NCBI GenBank assembly: GCA_963669155.1
Contig: OZ022594.1
Location: forward strand, 1,175,154 to 1,239,153
Source: Arbacia lixula
Taxonomy: Eukaryota > Echinodermata > Echinoidea > Arbacioida > Arbaciidae
Reading direction: 5' to 3'
Length of the DNA: 64,000 bases
Positions within the stretch are counted from its first letter, which is position 1; each line of letters opens with the position of its first letter. Shown one piece after another: positions 13,290-26,331 of the stretch. Made by a program: the position numbers and the translations under genes. A model generated the notes under the pieces. That model was not told the DNA's origin. It did not search any database and saw only the letters and a program-made list of their open reading frames with translations.

Positions 13290-14452
13290 TTATTTTGTTC
13301 GAGAGATTATTTTTTGTATAACATTGAAGTTTCCTCGTACGTGTAACAAGTCGTGCTGCTGAATTTTGAACAATTTGTAGTCTTTGAATTTGGCGAAGTG
13401 GTAATTGAAAAAGGAGACTATTGCAGAAGTCAAATGACACATAACAAATGCGTGAACAAAACGTTCAGTTGTACTTCTATCAATAAAATCACGAATTTTA
13501 CCAATTTTGTAGAGCGCAAACGAAGCTGAACGACATTTTTGTGTGATGAAATTGTAAAATGCAAGCTTATTGTTGAAAATTACCCCAAGATTTCTACATG
13601 TTTTGGTAGCTTCAATTTGCTTTCCGGCTAGATCCAAGTGAAGTACTGGAGTCGTATTTTTAAACCGGGATAAAACATGAAGGAACTCTGTCTTACTGCA
13701 ATTTTACTTGAGACAGTTTTGGTGAGACCATTCTTTGATTGCTTGAACACAGTTTGCTATCTGAGAAGAAACATTTTCAAGTCTTGAATGTTTGAATGAA
13801 ATATACAACTGAGTGTCATCAGCATAAAACATCTTGAAAATGTTATGTCTATCAATCAAAGATTCTAGAGGAGAGGTGTGTAATGTAAACAGGACTGGAT
13901 CCAATACAGATCCTTGCGGTAGGCCTACTCCTTTGGTAAGTAAAATGTCCTGAAGACCGATCATTTCCAATGACTGCATTATGAGTACGTCCTGATAAGT
14001 ATGACTGCATCCAATTAAGTGCTTCAACACATATTCCAAATCTTAGTGATAAACGTCTAAGCAATAAATTGTGATCAATGGTATCAAAAGCTGAGGAAAA
14101 ATCAAGCAAGATAAGCATAACCTCCTCGCCCCTATCAAGTGACAACAGAATGTCATTTGTAACTCTCAAGAGAGCAGTCTCATGCAACACTATGAAATGT
14201 CCTGTATCCTGACTGAAACTTTGCATGTAGATCAGATTTACCGAGACATTCTTGTAGCTGATATGCTGCCATCTTTTCTAGAATCTTAGCAAAGAATTTA
14301 AGGTTTGCTATTGGGCGGTAATTCTTCAGATTGTCACTATCACAAGACGAGCCTTTCAGTTTTGGAATGATATTGGCACATTTGAACTTATCAGAAAATC
14401 TACCATTTCTAAAAGAATCATTTATAATGTTCGTCATAATGGGTACCAATTC
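13290..14452 (-). pseudogene. Broken non-LTR retrotransposon reverse transcriptase (CR1/Jockey-like)
   Basis: Four open segments on the minus strand together resemble the RT domain of a non-LTR element. They contain 'NYRPIANL' (about 14320), 'LDFSSAFDTIDH' (about 14080), 'GLPQGSVLDP' (about 13910), the catalytic 'YADDTQLY' (about 13810), then a thumb-like 'KTCRNLGVIFNN'. The frame shifts at least twice, near 14220 and 13920, and between 13640 and 13700 there is an in-frame break. The 5' part with the endonuclease is missing, as in typical 5'-truncated insertions. It ends about 270 bp upstream of the SF3B6 start codon. Clade assignment is tentative. Confidence 0.85.
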
Positions 14453-14725
14453 ATGGCTACCAATAAAATATGTTTGATATCAAATATCAAGACATATGAG
14501 AACAACTCAATGTTTGGAAACTCAATTGGGTTCTTGTACCATCCACTGAACAAAAAATAAGTTTTAGTTCAGTGATACCACGACTGACTGCAAGAAAGAT
14601 GCAGAGTCACTGAGCGAAAGTGTGTAGAGTACAGTATATAGATATATAGCGCCATCTGCGATCACAAGGCAAACAGTGCTCGCATACGCGCATTGCTCGT
14701 GAAGTGTCGTAAACTCAACGTCAAC

Positions 14726-17700
14726 ATGGCGATGCAAGCAGCCCGTCGGCAAAATGTAAGATTATTTACTACCATTCTGTAACGTGTACCGAAAAATTTA
14801 AAAGTTAATCCCGTACTTTGAAGTTTATACAATGGTTCTATGAAATGTTCAATTCTAACTAATGTGAAATAAAGCCGTAATAATGTGTTTACTAAGGGCG
14901 ATTGAGAGAGTGAGTGGAGTGTGTGTGCTGCACCGCCACGGCCTGTGTGGGCCTACATGTATGCAGTCATGTAGGGAAAGCGCTGCAAAATTAATGCTCG
15001 AAGGAAAGCCAATGCAATGCACAGTCAGTGTACATGCAGTGCATGTGCATGCCATTCAAGTATGATGCGGGTGCCTCAAACCGGCCCCCCTTTTTTCAAT
15101 ACAGCTTACTCTCGATACAACGAGCACGGATATAACGAGGTTTCGTTATAACGAGAGAAATCTCTCGGTCCCAAATGTTTCTACATGCAAACCTATGGTC
15201 GGTGCAACACGTCGCTTACAACGAGCACGGTTACAACGAGATTTCGTTATAACGAGCTTATTCTGCTGACCCCAAGACAAAGAAAAACATAACAATTGCG
15301 TCCCGTTACAACGAGGAAGGAAAACTCGAGACATGAAAACACCAGCACCGCAAGGAGCCAGACAAGCATCTCGTAATACACGGCCACACAACGGGAGCAT
15401 GTGCACAGTTTCTAATACATCACTCCTTCGCGATCGCACAGCTTACGTACATTGAAAGCACATGGCTTCCAAATCCGATCCCATCGCGGCAATCAATGAT
15501 ATACGGCGCGTGCACAGTTTGTAATACATCACTCCTTCACACAGCGTACGTACATTGAAAGCACATGGTTTGCAAGGCCGATCCCATCGCGGCAATCAAC
15601 ACGGTGCGTGTTGAATTGGCATGATTGGGTGAGTGTCTGATGAGCAGCGATTGATTGGGTTTCTTGACAAAAACAAATGTGATCTCGGACGGGTGAAGTA
15701 TATTTCACGCACTGAAATATGACATTGAAAGATTTGAAGAGATAATAAAAAATTCTTCTTGAAATTAGAATACCGCTGGAAATCATCACGATATAAAATG
15801 AAATACATGTATAAGCTTTGCAGGGCAGCGTTCATCTTCTACATTGAACCCCCTCGTAATAATTTTGGAATGACCCACAAAGAAAGTGCCGATCATAACG
15901 GTGTTGCTACGTTGTTGTGCAAAACCTATCAGACGAGCGAGATGCTCTTATCTAACTCCACCTTCCCCTCATATCCCGGCCGTTCAACCCGTTGCGCCGC
16001 CTGTTCTCTTGTTTGTCCAAATAATGAAACAGCATGTTTTCTTGTCCAGAAGATTATGAGAACGATTGACCTATTAATTTACTGCAAAATAACACCCATC
16101 GTATCGGGAATGGTCTATATTTCATTTAATGCAATTAGTTGTTGAAACGTCAAAATGTATCAAGGTAGGATAATGTGTTTAGCAAAAATAAATCCCCTTT
16201 TCAGTTTGAAAACGCATGTTTCCAATCCCTTTTCAGTTTGAAAACGCTCGATCCAATCCCCTTTTTTCAGTTTGATAACGCATGTTTCCAAGATGGCTAT
16301 GGATATGAAAACATAGTAAAACACATTGAACACACAAGCACACATGTTTTCAATGTATTTTATTGTTTTTTATTCTGTTTGGATACAACGAGGTTTCGTT
16401 ATAACGAGGAAAAAGCCCTGGTCCCGACGACCTCGTTATATCGAGAGTAAGCTGTATATTCTTATCAAGATCAACAGTTAAAACACTGAAATTTCACTCG
16501 CAGATCAACACAAGTATGCTCTTTAAAGGAGTATTTATGGATTGATGACTAGCAAGAAACTTTCGGAGAAATTGCTCCTCGAATATAAAGTAAAACATCG
16601 CACATGCACATCACTGAATCCATGAATCCATCAATCTCTGTCAATCCGATGAGTGCAGTGCCGACATTTCACCATTGCGTCCCAGTCATGTTCTTTCGAG
16701 TGGAATGAAAAAGAAAACGACAAGAAACTTTCTGCAATCAATGGGATAACCACAGAAGTACTAACACAAGTTGAAAAACAGCTATTTTGAATGAACATGT
16801 GGTATTGTCAAATACGTCAACAGTTTGCAAAATTTTTCCTCTTAAAATCTGGCATTTTGTTTAATTATGTGTAAATAATACACAACAAATTGTACATTTA
16901 TAAACGTTGGTAATGCACATTGAGCAGAAATACGCAGATGTCGGTTTCAAGTGTACCGACTGGTTTGTGGACCACTCACAAAACAATCTAGCAATCTATA
17001 ATTGACAAAGTCGTTCAGGCTCAACAATTTCTGTGTTTGAATACTACTAGACCTCTGCATTGTTTTCAAATTTTAGGTGCAACAACCAATCATAAAGATA
17101 GACTAATTGTGATCAAACAAAGAGATGATTACAGATACAGATAGCCTATGGTAGAAAGAAACAAGTATTAAAGAAAAGAAAAAGCAAAGTTTGGTACATT
17201 AGTTTTATTTGTTCTGTTTATTGCATTACTCTTATGCAAAGTTAAAATTTCTTCCTGATTTTGTATACTTTTTATATATCTAGGTGCGGCTCCCCCCTGA
17301 GGTGAACCGCATTCTCTATGTGAGGAATCTTCCGTACAAGATCACAGCGGAAGAGATGTACGATATCTTTGGGAAATATGGAGCTATCCGGCAAATTAGA
17401 GTGTAAGTATCATCACGACACCCGACTTCAACATCCATGTTTTATAAAGCTGTTTGTAAGTTAAGCATGACTTACGTTAACACACGACTGGTGACCTGTG
17501 GGGTGTTTCACCAGGAAGGTTTTACAACTGAAGTCAGCACGAAGAGTAATTTATTCCTACACCACTTGCTTTCATTGATAGCACAATAGAATATTTGACT
17601 TGTTTTTTTGTTCTTTGATCGAGGGAGGTCTGCCACCAAATATGCAAGACAAATTTTGGATGCATTTAGAGGAATATATACACTGTATTCTGTATGCGCA

Positions 17701-20448
17701 GAAGATTTCAGAACCACTTCATGTACTGAAGTGCATGTGCAGTAGTAGAACATCGTATAATGATACGATTCTGTGAATTTCAGATTATATTGTTGCTTAG
17801 TTTTTTTTTATAAATCGAGAATACTGTCGAAAACATGTCAGAGAAATGCTTCTAACAGTTGAACATAGTTGGAGTTGATTTCCTTAAATCCTAGTAAAAG
17901 TTAAGTCTTTCTATTCAGATGCTTGTTAACAACAAGAAGTACGATCTGCAAAGATCAGAGTTCAACTTAAGGTGATGGGAAGGAAGGATCGTTGAGAATT
18001 TGATTTGGCACCAGTCGTGCGTAGTATCATGCGTAACTTACGAACAGCTTTATGAAACGGGGCCCAGGGCTTTCCTCCTTCTTCACAAGATCATCCAGGG
18101 TGGCTGGAACAATTTCCAAAGAGACCAAATGAGATCAAACTCATGAGGTTTGGTATTCGGAAATTGAATGTGAAGCACTTACAGGTCAAAAAACTATGCT
18201 CAGAGCCCAATGCCTAAAACTGATATCTTTGTGAAATTGTAAGAGCTTTCAGAGTATTACACTGGTGGACAGAATCTAGCTTCAGCCACATTACAGAAGG
18301 TGTAATGTAATGTAGTGTAATGTAATAACAGAAGGTGGAAACTGTTTCTATTAAAAAACTTGGTTAGATGCCACAAAGTAAGTGGCAATGCCTTAACCAT
18401 TTGTGTGTTGTCACCCGAAGGTGAATTCCGTCCTTATCAAGGGGAGTGCTAACCTTCTCTCCTTTCATACAACACAGTTAGTGAGGGTGTGTGAAATGGT
18501 ATAAATATATGCTCGGACATACTTTTGTATCTTATCCTGGTTAGTGTTTTTACTAAGATAAATATTTTCAAGTTCACCTGCAACAAGCATTATCTTTGTG
18601 GTCAGAAACAAAAGAGACACATATTACCAAAAAAGTAAAAAAAGGAGTATGTTGGTCCAGTTGCCTGTTTTGTTATTACAGCCTAAAAACTGTCTGAAAC
18701 AGGCAAATATGCAAATGATATGCAAATGAGGAAAATGCTCATTTGCATGGATACAAGGATTCATGGCTTTCTGTCGGCTTCAACATCCTGAAGTGTAATG
18801 AAACATTGCATTATTATGTCTGAAGTGAATCGTAAACATGTTAGTTGAGTTTTACCACTTTTGAAGATGAATATGCAAATGAGGTCAAAGGTCATTGTAC
18901 TTTTTTTTAATGCAGAGACCAATACATGGTGTTGCATTGGCAGCTATTGTACAGTACACATACATGTAGAAGTAAATAAATAGTACATTGACATCAATTG
19001 ACCCTTTTTCATGTGTACACATCAAACAATGCATTATTCCAAGGCTTGTCTGAGGTTTGTCCACCTAGCACCAAGTTCAACTGCCTCACTGAATAGTCCA
19101 TTCCACCCATTGACAGTGTGTCACAATCGAATAACTTTCACTTTCAGACCTGCACAAATATTTGCAACCTGTTTTAAAAGTAAGCTGTTTATGAAGACCA
19201 CCTGCTGATATAGACCAATATTCTTGTCTCCCTTGAATGGTCTCTATATATACAGTATTCACTGTTTATTTACTACGTTCTTCTTGCAGAGGAACCAACC
19301 CAGACACAAAGGGGACGGCATACGTGATCTATGAGGACATCTTTGATGCCAAGAATGCCTGTGACCATCTGTCTGGATTCAACGTATGCGGGCGATACCT
19401 CGTGGTTCTGTACTACCAGTCTAACAGGGTAAGAAAAGGCTGAAGCAATCAGTGAAGCAATAGAACATTTTTATTATGTATGCAAATTTTATGCACGTTG
19501 TTCAAACAATATGTAACTACTGGTAACCCCAAAGCTCATCTTCACAAACAGGTAGTACATACAGAATGCATCCCACTTAAAGGGAGTATATTGTACTGGG
19601 AAGGCAGAAAGCCTTCAAAGGGTGATCGTGAGCAATCTTCTTACCAATGGTCTTAAAGTCATGTATTGTCCATTTTAGAAACTTGCTGAAAGTTATTTGC
19701 CCTCAAATGATCCACATTTGGAGTAATAAATGATTACGAGTGAAATCCTCAAAATGTTTGTGGATTTGTGATTTAATCACTAATTACTCCAAATGTAGAT
19801 CATTTGAGGGCAAATAAATTTCAGCAAGTTTCTAAAATGGACAATACATGAATGTAAGACCATCGGTAAGAAGATTGCTCATGATCACGTTTTTGATGGC
19901 TTTTTGACTTCCAGTACAATATACTCCCTATAATATATGAATCACAAGATACGGATGAATGTTATAATGTGTAACTACCTTGGGTTAGGAGGAAAGTTAT
20001 GAATACTTGCAAAAACAGCCTATTTATGCAGGGGCTCAGGGTGTTATGGACCCGAAATACAAATGAAAGTCTTGGGAAGATTATCTCATAGGTCCTGTTT
20101 CATGACATCAGGTGTAAAAATTAACTTCCTCTCCAATATTTAGTTTTCTCTCGCCCTGGAAGAAACCTATGGTTGTGATCGTGCTAAATATTTTGCTTGA
20201 ATATATTGAGTATGTTGACAACTAATAAGGTTTTTAATTTTCAAAGCTGTTCCTGCAGTGTGCATGTTACTTTTTTAATTAGTTTATGTCACTTAAATTA
20301 TTGGAATGAATTCTGGATTTCCAATCTGGTAACATTTTTCAAATTTTGATATGAACAGGCTTTCAAGAAGATGGACGAGGCGAAGAAACAGGCAGAGCTG
20401 GACAAGATGAAGGCGAAATACGGACTCAGTACGCCGGACATCAAATAA
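14726..20448 (+). CDS. SF3B6: Splicing factor 3B subunit 6 (p14 / SF3b14a), complete
   Basis: Coding exons 14726-14755, 17284-17402, 19290-19428 and 20359-20448 (TAA) join to 125 residues, the same length as the vertebrate protein. The product is the U2 snRNP SF3b subunit that sits at the branch-point adenosine in the nucleus. It has one RRM (about residues 18-95) with RNP2 'ILYVRNLP' and RNP1 'KGTAYVIY'. Tyr22, the residue known to stack on the branch adenosine, is present. The α-helical C-terminus '[14 protein letters not shown]' wraps the RRM and binds SF3B1 in known structures. All introns are GT-AG. Intron 1 hosts a 1.35-kb transposon. The start context is GTCAACATGG. Confidence 0.97.
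15102..16454 (+). mobile_element. 1353-bp TA-flanked non-autonomous Tc1/mariner- or pogo-like element, copy 1
   Basis: Bounded by TA at 15100-15101 and 16455-16456, with terminal inverted repeats 'CAGCTTACTCTCGATA'. Many subterminal 'TCGTTATAACGAG'-type motifs lie in both ends, as in pogo/Tigger relatives. Internal direct repeats at about 15430-15510 and 15537-15610 share 'GTACGTACATTGAAAGCACA'. No transposase motif was recognised. It sits in SF3B6 intron 1. An inverted copy is at 36846-38173. Confidence 0.85.
17403..19289. other. SF3B6 intron 2
   Basis: No exon or structured element recognised. A solitary right end of a GGGCCC-type MITE lies near 18040-18070 ('ATGAAACGGGGCCCAGGG'), and a TGTAATGTAATG stutter near 18300-18325. 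Confidence 0.5.
19581..19929. mobile_element. TTAA-type palindromic MITE, copy 1
   Basis: It follows TTAA at 19577-19580, opens 'AGGGAGTATATTGTACTGG' and closes with its reverse complement; the right flank ATAA is one mutation from TTAA. Both arms are about 165 bp and include 'TTTGCCCTCAAATGATC'. Copies 2 and 3 are at 22377-22742 and 32470-32837. It lies in SF3B6 intron 3. The TTAA preference is typical of piggyBac-mobilised elements. Confidence 0.85.
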
Positions 20449-21800
20449 CAGGACATTATAGTGAGACTATAAGAGACTCTCCACGCGCCTTGAATGGGCA
20501 GAACATTCTCCTCAATCATCATCAGCTCCTTGCCCGAGTGTGGTCATTGGGGGCGCTGTTCTGTTGAACTTCTGACCAGTTCTATCAATACTTGTTGGGT
20601 CGCTGTGATGTTGAAATGTTGACCAATGCCATCAATGCTTTTTGGTTGTGAGCCAGCGTGGGCATTTCTGGCTATTTATCTGGTCCACTTTGTGACATTG
20701 TCAACTCAATATGGGGAACCAGCTCAACAGTCAGATCGTGGCAGTGATGCTGTCAGTGTGACATTCAGGTCTGGAGGAAATGGAACGCCATAGACCAGGG
20801 ATAGCATTCTGACCTGAAGTTTTGACTTCAGTTTGGACTGATTCATAACTGCGATTGGACTCTTCGTACATTTTTTTCCAACTTGTGTCTGTCGAATGTA
20901 GAAGTGGCATGACCTTAGAGCTGAAAGGCCTATGTTACACATCATGAATTTTCTGTCAGTTTTCCAAAATGGAGACAGGCTCAAGGCGATTAAGTACCCC
21001 ACCAAGCCAAGAGAAACCTTCCTGAATAACAAAAGAAGTAGCAAATGGAAGTATAATTTTACTGTTTTTTCTTAGTTTCTTACACCAAAAATTTAGTTTT
21101 ACCCTCTTTTTTAGTACCCTCCTATAGCATTTCTTGTGGGGACAAAAACTCCCAGTGGAGTTGCTGCCTTCATGCTACCCCCCCCCCCCCCACATGTGAA
21201 CTATGATGTACAATCATTGGCAGGAATCAGGGGGGGGGGGGGGAAACTAGCTCCTGCCTTCCCCCTTCCGTGCCCTCCATCCATATTTTACACTTATCCT
21301 CTATTGGATTTGTGTGCATTAATTGTGAAAAAATACTTACATGGCACTTGAAGAGTTAAGCTCAAAGAAGGATGTATGGGTACCATCTGTTACCATCTTT
21401 ATGTCTTTATACATGTACCGTACTGCCCTACTCTGACAAAAGGAAGCAACTAACAAAAGAGATTTTTCTTGTAAATGAGCAAAGTGTGTCTTTCACTTGC
21501 ATTGGCACCAGTGCAACACCACACCACGTAAAATTGAATATTTCTTAGCAAGAAGAATGTTTCTTGTCCAGATTTTGGCCGTATTTAGGGAATGCTGGGT
21601 ACAATCTAAGAATACCAATAACTCATATTTGAGTGATTTGTCACTTGCTGTTGTCAGAGTAGGGCGGCGTACTTGAAATGCTTTCCCTATTTGATTACAG
21701 GTACTAGTACATATTCTATGTGAGACTGACTGACTGACCAAGTTGTATGTTCACTCATGAGCATTTGTTTGTAAATACTGTGAATAAATTTTGACATGTA
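20449..21800 (+). other. SF3B6: Probable SF3B6 3' UTR
   Basis: No other gene signal follows the SF3B6 stop codon before an AATAAA at 21783-21788, the first clear one seen. It contains C- and G-runs near 21177-21242. The extent is inferred from the polyadenylation signal alone. Confidence 0.4.
21783..21788 (+). terminator. Candidate polyadenylation signal AATAAA
   Basis: AATAAA about 1.3 kb after the SF3B6 stop, followed by TTTTGA and a TG-containing stretch. Best candidate for the SF3B6 mRNA 3' end; not tested. Confidence 0.45.
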
Positions 21801-21866
21801 AATGGTGTATCCGGCTCAAATCTTTCAATTTATGGTAAGAACTGTATAATGACGATGTTGTATTTG

Positions 21867-22050
21867 CATTCAACTGCCATAATAACAAGGTGTCGGGGAC
21901 CAAGAAAATTCCCTGGTACTGACAAAATCTTGTTAGAACTGAACATAAAGGCACATAGACACACGTGCACAAAGTTGAAACGGGGAGCAAGAGAATTGCC
22001 TCGTTATATTGAAATCTTGTCTCTGTACACATTATAATGGGAGTTGACTG
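21867..22050. mobile_element. Decayed TA-flanked pogo-like MITE
   Basis: The right end 'AATGGGAGTTGACTG' is followed by TA. The left end 'CAACTGCCATAATAACAAGG' is its diverged inverse. The interior has 'CTCGTTATATTGAAATCTTG', similar to Tigger-type ends. Confidence 0.55.
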
Positions 22051-22376
22051 TATGATACACTTTGAATGGAGTCACACATCTGCAGCACTTATTGCTGGTA
22101 CATCTACCATATGGCTCGCAATGAGATTTGATGAATGGGTGGTAAATGGTCAGTCCTCCATGTACCAGCAATAAAATGAAAGAGTTTAGTTCCAAAAGGA
22201 GCCAAGTCCACTTTGAAAATTTAGGAGAAAAATGAGTTTCTTGATATGACTGCATACAGGTGTCTCTGTGAAACTGACCTTAGAATGTGACAAGAGTTAA
22301 TCTTGCTTGTTGAATTAGAGACATAAGTTGATCTTGCTCATTTAATCATGGACAAAAGTTGATCTTGCTTGTTTAA

Positions 22377-22742
22377 AGGGCATATACTTTACTGGGACGG
22401 CAAAAAAGCCTTCAAAAGGTAATTGTTCGCAATCTTCTTGCCAATAGTCTTATATTCATGTATTGTCTATTTTAGAAGCTTGCTGAAAGTGGTTTTCCCT
22501 CAAATGATCTACATTTGGAGTAATGAGTGATTAAATCACAAATCCTCAAAATGTTCGGCCCGAACATTTTGAGGATTTAATCATTAATTATTAATTACTC
22601 CATATGTGGATTATTTGAGGGCAAATAACTTCCAGCAAGCTTCTAAAATAGACAATACATGAATTTAAGACCATTAGCAAGAAGATTGCTAACAATTACC
22701 TTTTGAAGGCTTTTTTTGCCTTCCCAGTACAGTATATGCCCT
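22377..22742. mobile_element. TTAA-type palindromic MITE, copy 2
   Basis: Flanked by TTAA on both sides (22373-22376, 22743-22746). Ends are 'AGGGCATATACT' and its inverse. Nearly the whole 366 bp is one inverted repeat meeting at 'ATGTTCGGCCCGAACAT' near 22555. Confidence 0.9.
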
Positions 22743-23841
22743 TTAATTAGAGACATAAGTTAATCTTGCTCATTTAATAAGTCTTAAATTCTAACTCCAC
22801 CAACAGCTACAATGCTTCTCACTGTGCTGATATTAATAACTCAATCTTTAAGAAGAATGGATTTAGCACCTTTTGGAAACAATCTCTTCAAATACAGAAC
22901 AGCAACATGTGGCATATCCAACTCATTGACACGGTGCATTTATCAACCTACATTTTAGCGTAGGTTCAAGGCTGTGCAGTCTGTTTTTTTCTGATGCACT
23001 GCAACAACCACAACTAAGTCTGGGCCCCATATCACAAAGAGTGAGTTGCAATAGATCGTAGGTCCGTTGTGATACATATTTAAGATCCATTTCAATCATG
23101 TGAACGATAGATCACTCATACATTAATCTATTGATAATACAATCAATCATAGCTCTGTGTGATAAGGCCTTAGGCCACGTCAATCTCTCTTCTTTCTCTT
23201 TTTACAAAAATATCAACTTTCTCCTTACATTGATAAACAAAATGAAAAATGAAAATATGAATTGCAAATCTGTCTTGGAGAGAAAATATGTTTTTGTTTT
23301 GATTTTACTTAGAGCATAGTGGAGCTACATTGGATAGTCATCTCAGTCATTTGGTCTGGTATTAAAATACATTTTATTTCATAAAAGACCGAATAAAAAT
23401 GGAATGGAACCATTTGTGTGACTTAATTTCATACCCATGGGGTGTTTATTGAGACTTCACCATTATTCAGGCCTACAATGTAATCATAGGTTTTAAATTT
23501 GCATACTAATTTGCATAACAACATTCCAAGCGCATTAATGTACACTGACCTCATGCAAGCGAAAAACAAACTGCATTGTGGGAGAGACCAAACATTGCAA
23601 TTTGATAAATATCTCAGTTATACAATCACAATGTACATGCAGCAAATCTTACGATCATATAACTTCAGAAATAACTTCTTACCATAGATTGTCTTGTAAT
23701 ATCCATTTCTCTTCACTGTTTTATATTCAACCATTCAATCTACCTTCTACCAGAACGTGGACATGGGGCAGAGATAGAATCTTCTTGGAACACTGTCACA
23801 GCTTTGCACCAATAGCATGCACAACCCCAACAAGACATATA
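22743..23841. other. Intergenic, no gene seen
   Basis: A GGGCCC-type degenerate MITE lies at about 23022-23170 (ends 'GGGCCCCATATCACAAAG' and 'TGTGTGATAAGGCC'). The rest is unremarkable AT-rich sequence. Confidence 0.5.
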
Positions 23842-24048
23842 CAGTGAAACCTGTCTATAGTGGCCACCCAAGGGAAACAAAAACTGGCCTTTATAGACAG
23901 ATGGCTGCTATATACAGGTTCTTTAACATATGACTCTCTTGGGGAATCATTTTAGTGGCCACTATAGACAGGTTGGCTGCTATAGACAGGTGGCCACTAA
24001 GACAGGTTGGCTGCTATAGACAGGTAGCCACTAAGACAGGTTTGACTG
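23842..24048. mobile_element. TA-flanked MITE, ACCTGTCTATAGTGGCC family, copy 1
   Basis: TA at 23840-23841 and 24049-24050. Ends 'CAGTGAAACCTGTC' and 'GACAGGTTTGACTG' are inverted repeats. The interior repeats the 'TATAGACAGGTGGCCACT' motif several times. Related to 28924-29159 (opposite orientation) and 26332-26968. Confidence 0.85.
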
Positions 24049-24529
24049 TATTTACCACCATGTCTGACATGGACGTACGTGTATTAACCTTTTGTATGTC
24101 AGACAGGCTTATTTTCTATGGGATTCGCATGCATTCCTGGTGAAAAACATACACACACATGGCAGATAGAAGAGCTACAGTAAGATATGGTAATACTTTT
24201 GGGCAGTATAATTGTGGCAGAACTGTTCTGATGTCTATACCGGAATCCTGATTTTGTTTAGGTTTGCAAATCTGGTCATTTTGATTCAATCCCTTCCAGT
24301 ACCCTGAAATCAAAAACAAAAAGTGATCAATGGTCCAGGTGGAATAACACTCCATTACTAACTGGTCATGTAGTCTTTTCCACCTCTGGTGCTACCCCCT
24401 ACCATTGATTAATTAATGGTGAACTTATCACAACTGTACATAAATATATTTGACATTGATGTCCCCTTTTTGTATTTTAATTGGCACAAAAATAATGTTT
24501 AATCAATACTTCACATCACTAGAATCACA

Positions 24530-25260
24530 AGAAAACAAATATAGATATATTTGCCGAGTTGTCCATTCTTTTATGCACTATAAAATCAACATACAGCTTT
24601 TGACAAATTAAAGAATAGATGTAAATTTGCAACATTATACACTAGATTTGTATGAATATAAATACTAGTAAGTATAAACACTATGCAAGAAAGAAAACAC
24701 GGAGTATGGAAAGGAAATCAGCAAGTTTCACTGCAGATTAATAAATTTATCTTTCATTCAAATAGAACATACACATGTATTTCACTTAGTTGTGCATTCT
24801 CCCACGTACTATGAAGTCAACATAACTATCCTAACAAATAAAAGAACACATGTAAATTTGCATAATTATATAGAAAAAACTAGATCTGTATGAATATAAA
24901 TACTAGTAAGTTTAGTACATGTCTTAAACACTGCGCAAGAAAGAAAACATGGGAGTATGGAAAGGAAATCAGCAAGTTTCACTGCAGATTAATTTGTCTT
25001 TCAATCAAAAAGAACATATGAATGTCTTTTGATTAGTTGCGCATTCTTCCACGCATTATGAAGTCAACACAAAGATTCCAACTAAAGAATAGATTTATTT
25101 TGCATAATTATATAGAAAACACTAAATTTGTGTGATTATAAATACTAGTAAATCTAAACAATTTGCAAGATAGAAAACATGTGAGAACAGAAAAAAAATC
25201 AGCAAGCTACACTGCAGATTAATTTGTATTTCATTCAATAAAAATATGTCATTTCACCGC
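24530..25260. repeat. ~240-bp tandem repeat, three copies
   Basis: Anchors 'ATGAAGTCAACAT'-like (about 24580, 24811, 25058), 'AAATACTAGTAAGT' and 'AAATCAGCAAG' recur at 230-250-bp spacing. AT-rich, no coding frame. Confidence 0.75.
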
Positions 25261-25798
25261 AAGACTAATATTGCTTTCAAAACAAAACTCATATGCTCAT
25301 TCCAATTAATCTAAAATCAGAAAAGAAATTGATGAAATAAAATCGCCAAAATGAATGACATTCATCTGCACACGGTACATGAAGGATGAACTGAAATAGG
25401 TTTATTTCTCCAGTAATCCAAAAGAAACAAGGAATATATGATTTTTACATACAGTGTACATACAATTATACATTTTATGATACGACACAGCAATACAAGT
25501 ACATCTATATGTACTATCTTACTATGCTGTATAGAAAGTACATGTATCATCAGGTAATTCCTACTCAAGTCATGAATAATAAATAATATAATCTCTCTCT
25601 GCTATTTCTCAATGCCAACATAACCTCATACGTGATTAATTTGCACAAATTTCTCAATGAAACGGGTATTGATGCAAGATACATGTAGGCTTGTATACAA
25701 AGATCGTCATGTACATGTACATGTATACCAGTTCTGGTATTCTCTGACATAATTCTCACACTTGTAAAACTTACATGCACTTCTCAACAGACATGGTA

Positions 25799-26261
25799 TT
25801 AAAGGTAGCTCGTCCCTTTTGCAGACCTAATTCTGAAAGTCCCTTTCTTTGTCATCATTTGACAGAGAGTGGCTATATAACCTTTCCCTGGAATCGACAA
25901 AGCATAATATTCGGTTTTGAGGAAATAATTTTCAATAATTGATCGAGCTCGCTTTTTTCGCACCACGAAAAGAGTCAAATCTCAGTGAAAACTAGTTAGA
26001 TTTTAATTTATTCTATGGGAGTTATAGTACCTCTGACCTTAACATTTCACAGTTGGTATCCCAAAGATACATGCTAAATAGGTGCAGACTTTCATGATGT
26101 TTGCAGATGTTTCTAAAAGGGACGGGCCATCTTCAATGAAAGATATATGTTGTATACTGCTATGGAGTTTTTCATGTAAGATCTAAAGTAGTATTTTCTT
26201 TGACATACTCACAAACTTGATTAACTTGCAAGGTATGTTACACAGCTCATATGGCACATTA
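25799..26261. repeat. 463-bp duplicated segment, copy A
   Basis: Matches 29676-30145 in direct orientation from 'AAAGGTAGC(T/C)CGTCCC' to 'CAGCTCATATGGCACATTA'. The first ~335 bp carry short inverted termini ('CGTCCCTTTT' and 'AAAAGGGACG'), suggesting a MITE plus shared flank. Confidence 0.75.
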
Positions 26262-26331
26262 GACTCAAGATGGTTTATATAGTTCTGGTTTCGATAATGC
26301 AATATAGTAGTACTCTAACACATATCAAGCA

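Noticed and set aside
15759-16145. Transposase gene in the TA-flanked element
   Set aside because: No DDE/DDD or helix-turn-helix motif seen, and the two copies differ by many amino-acid changes.
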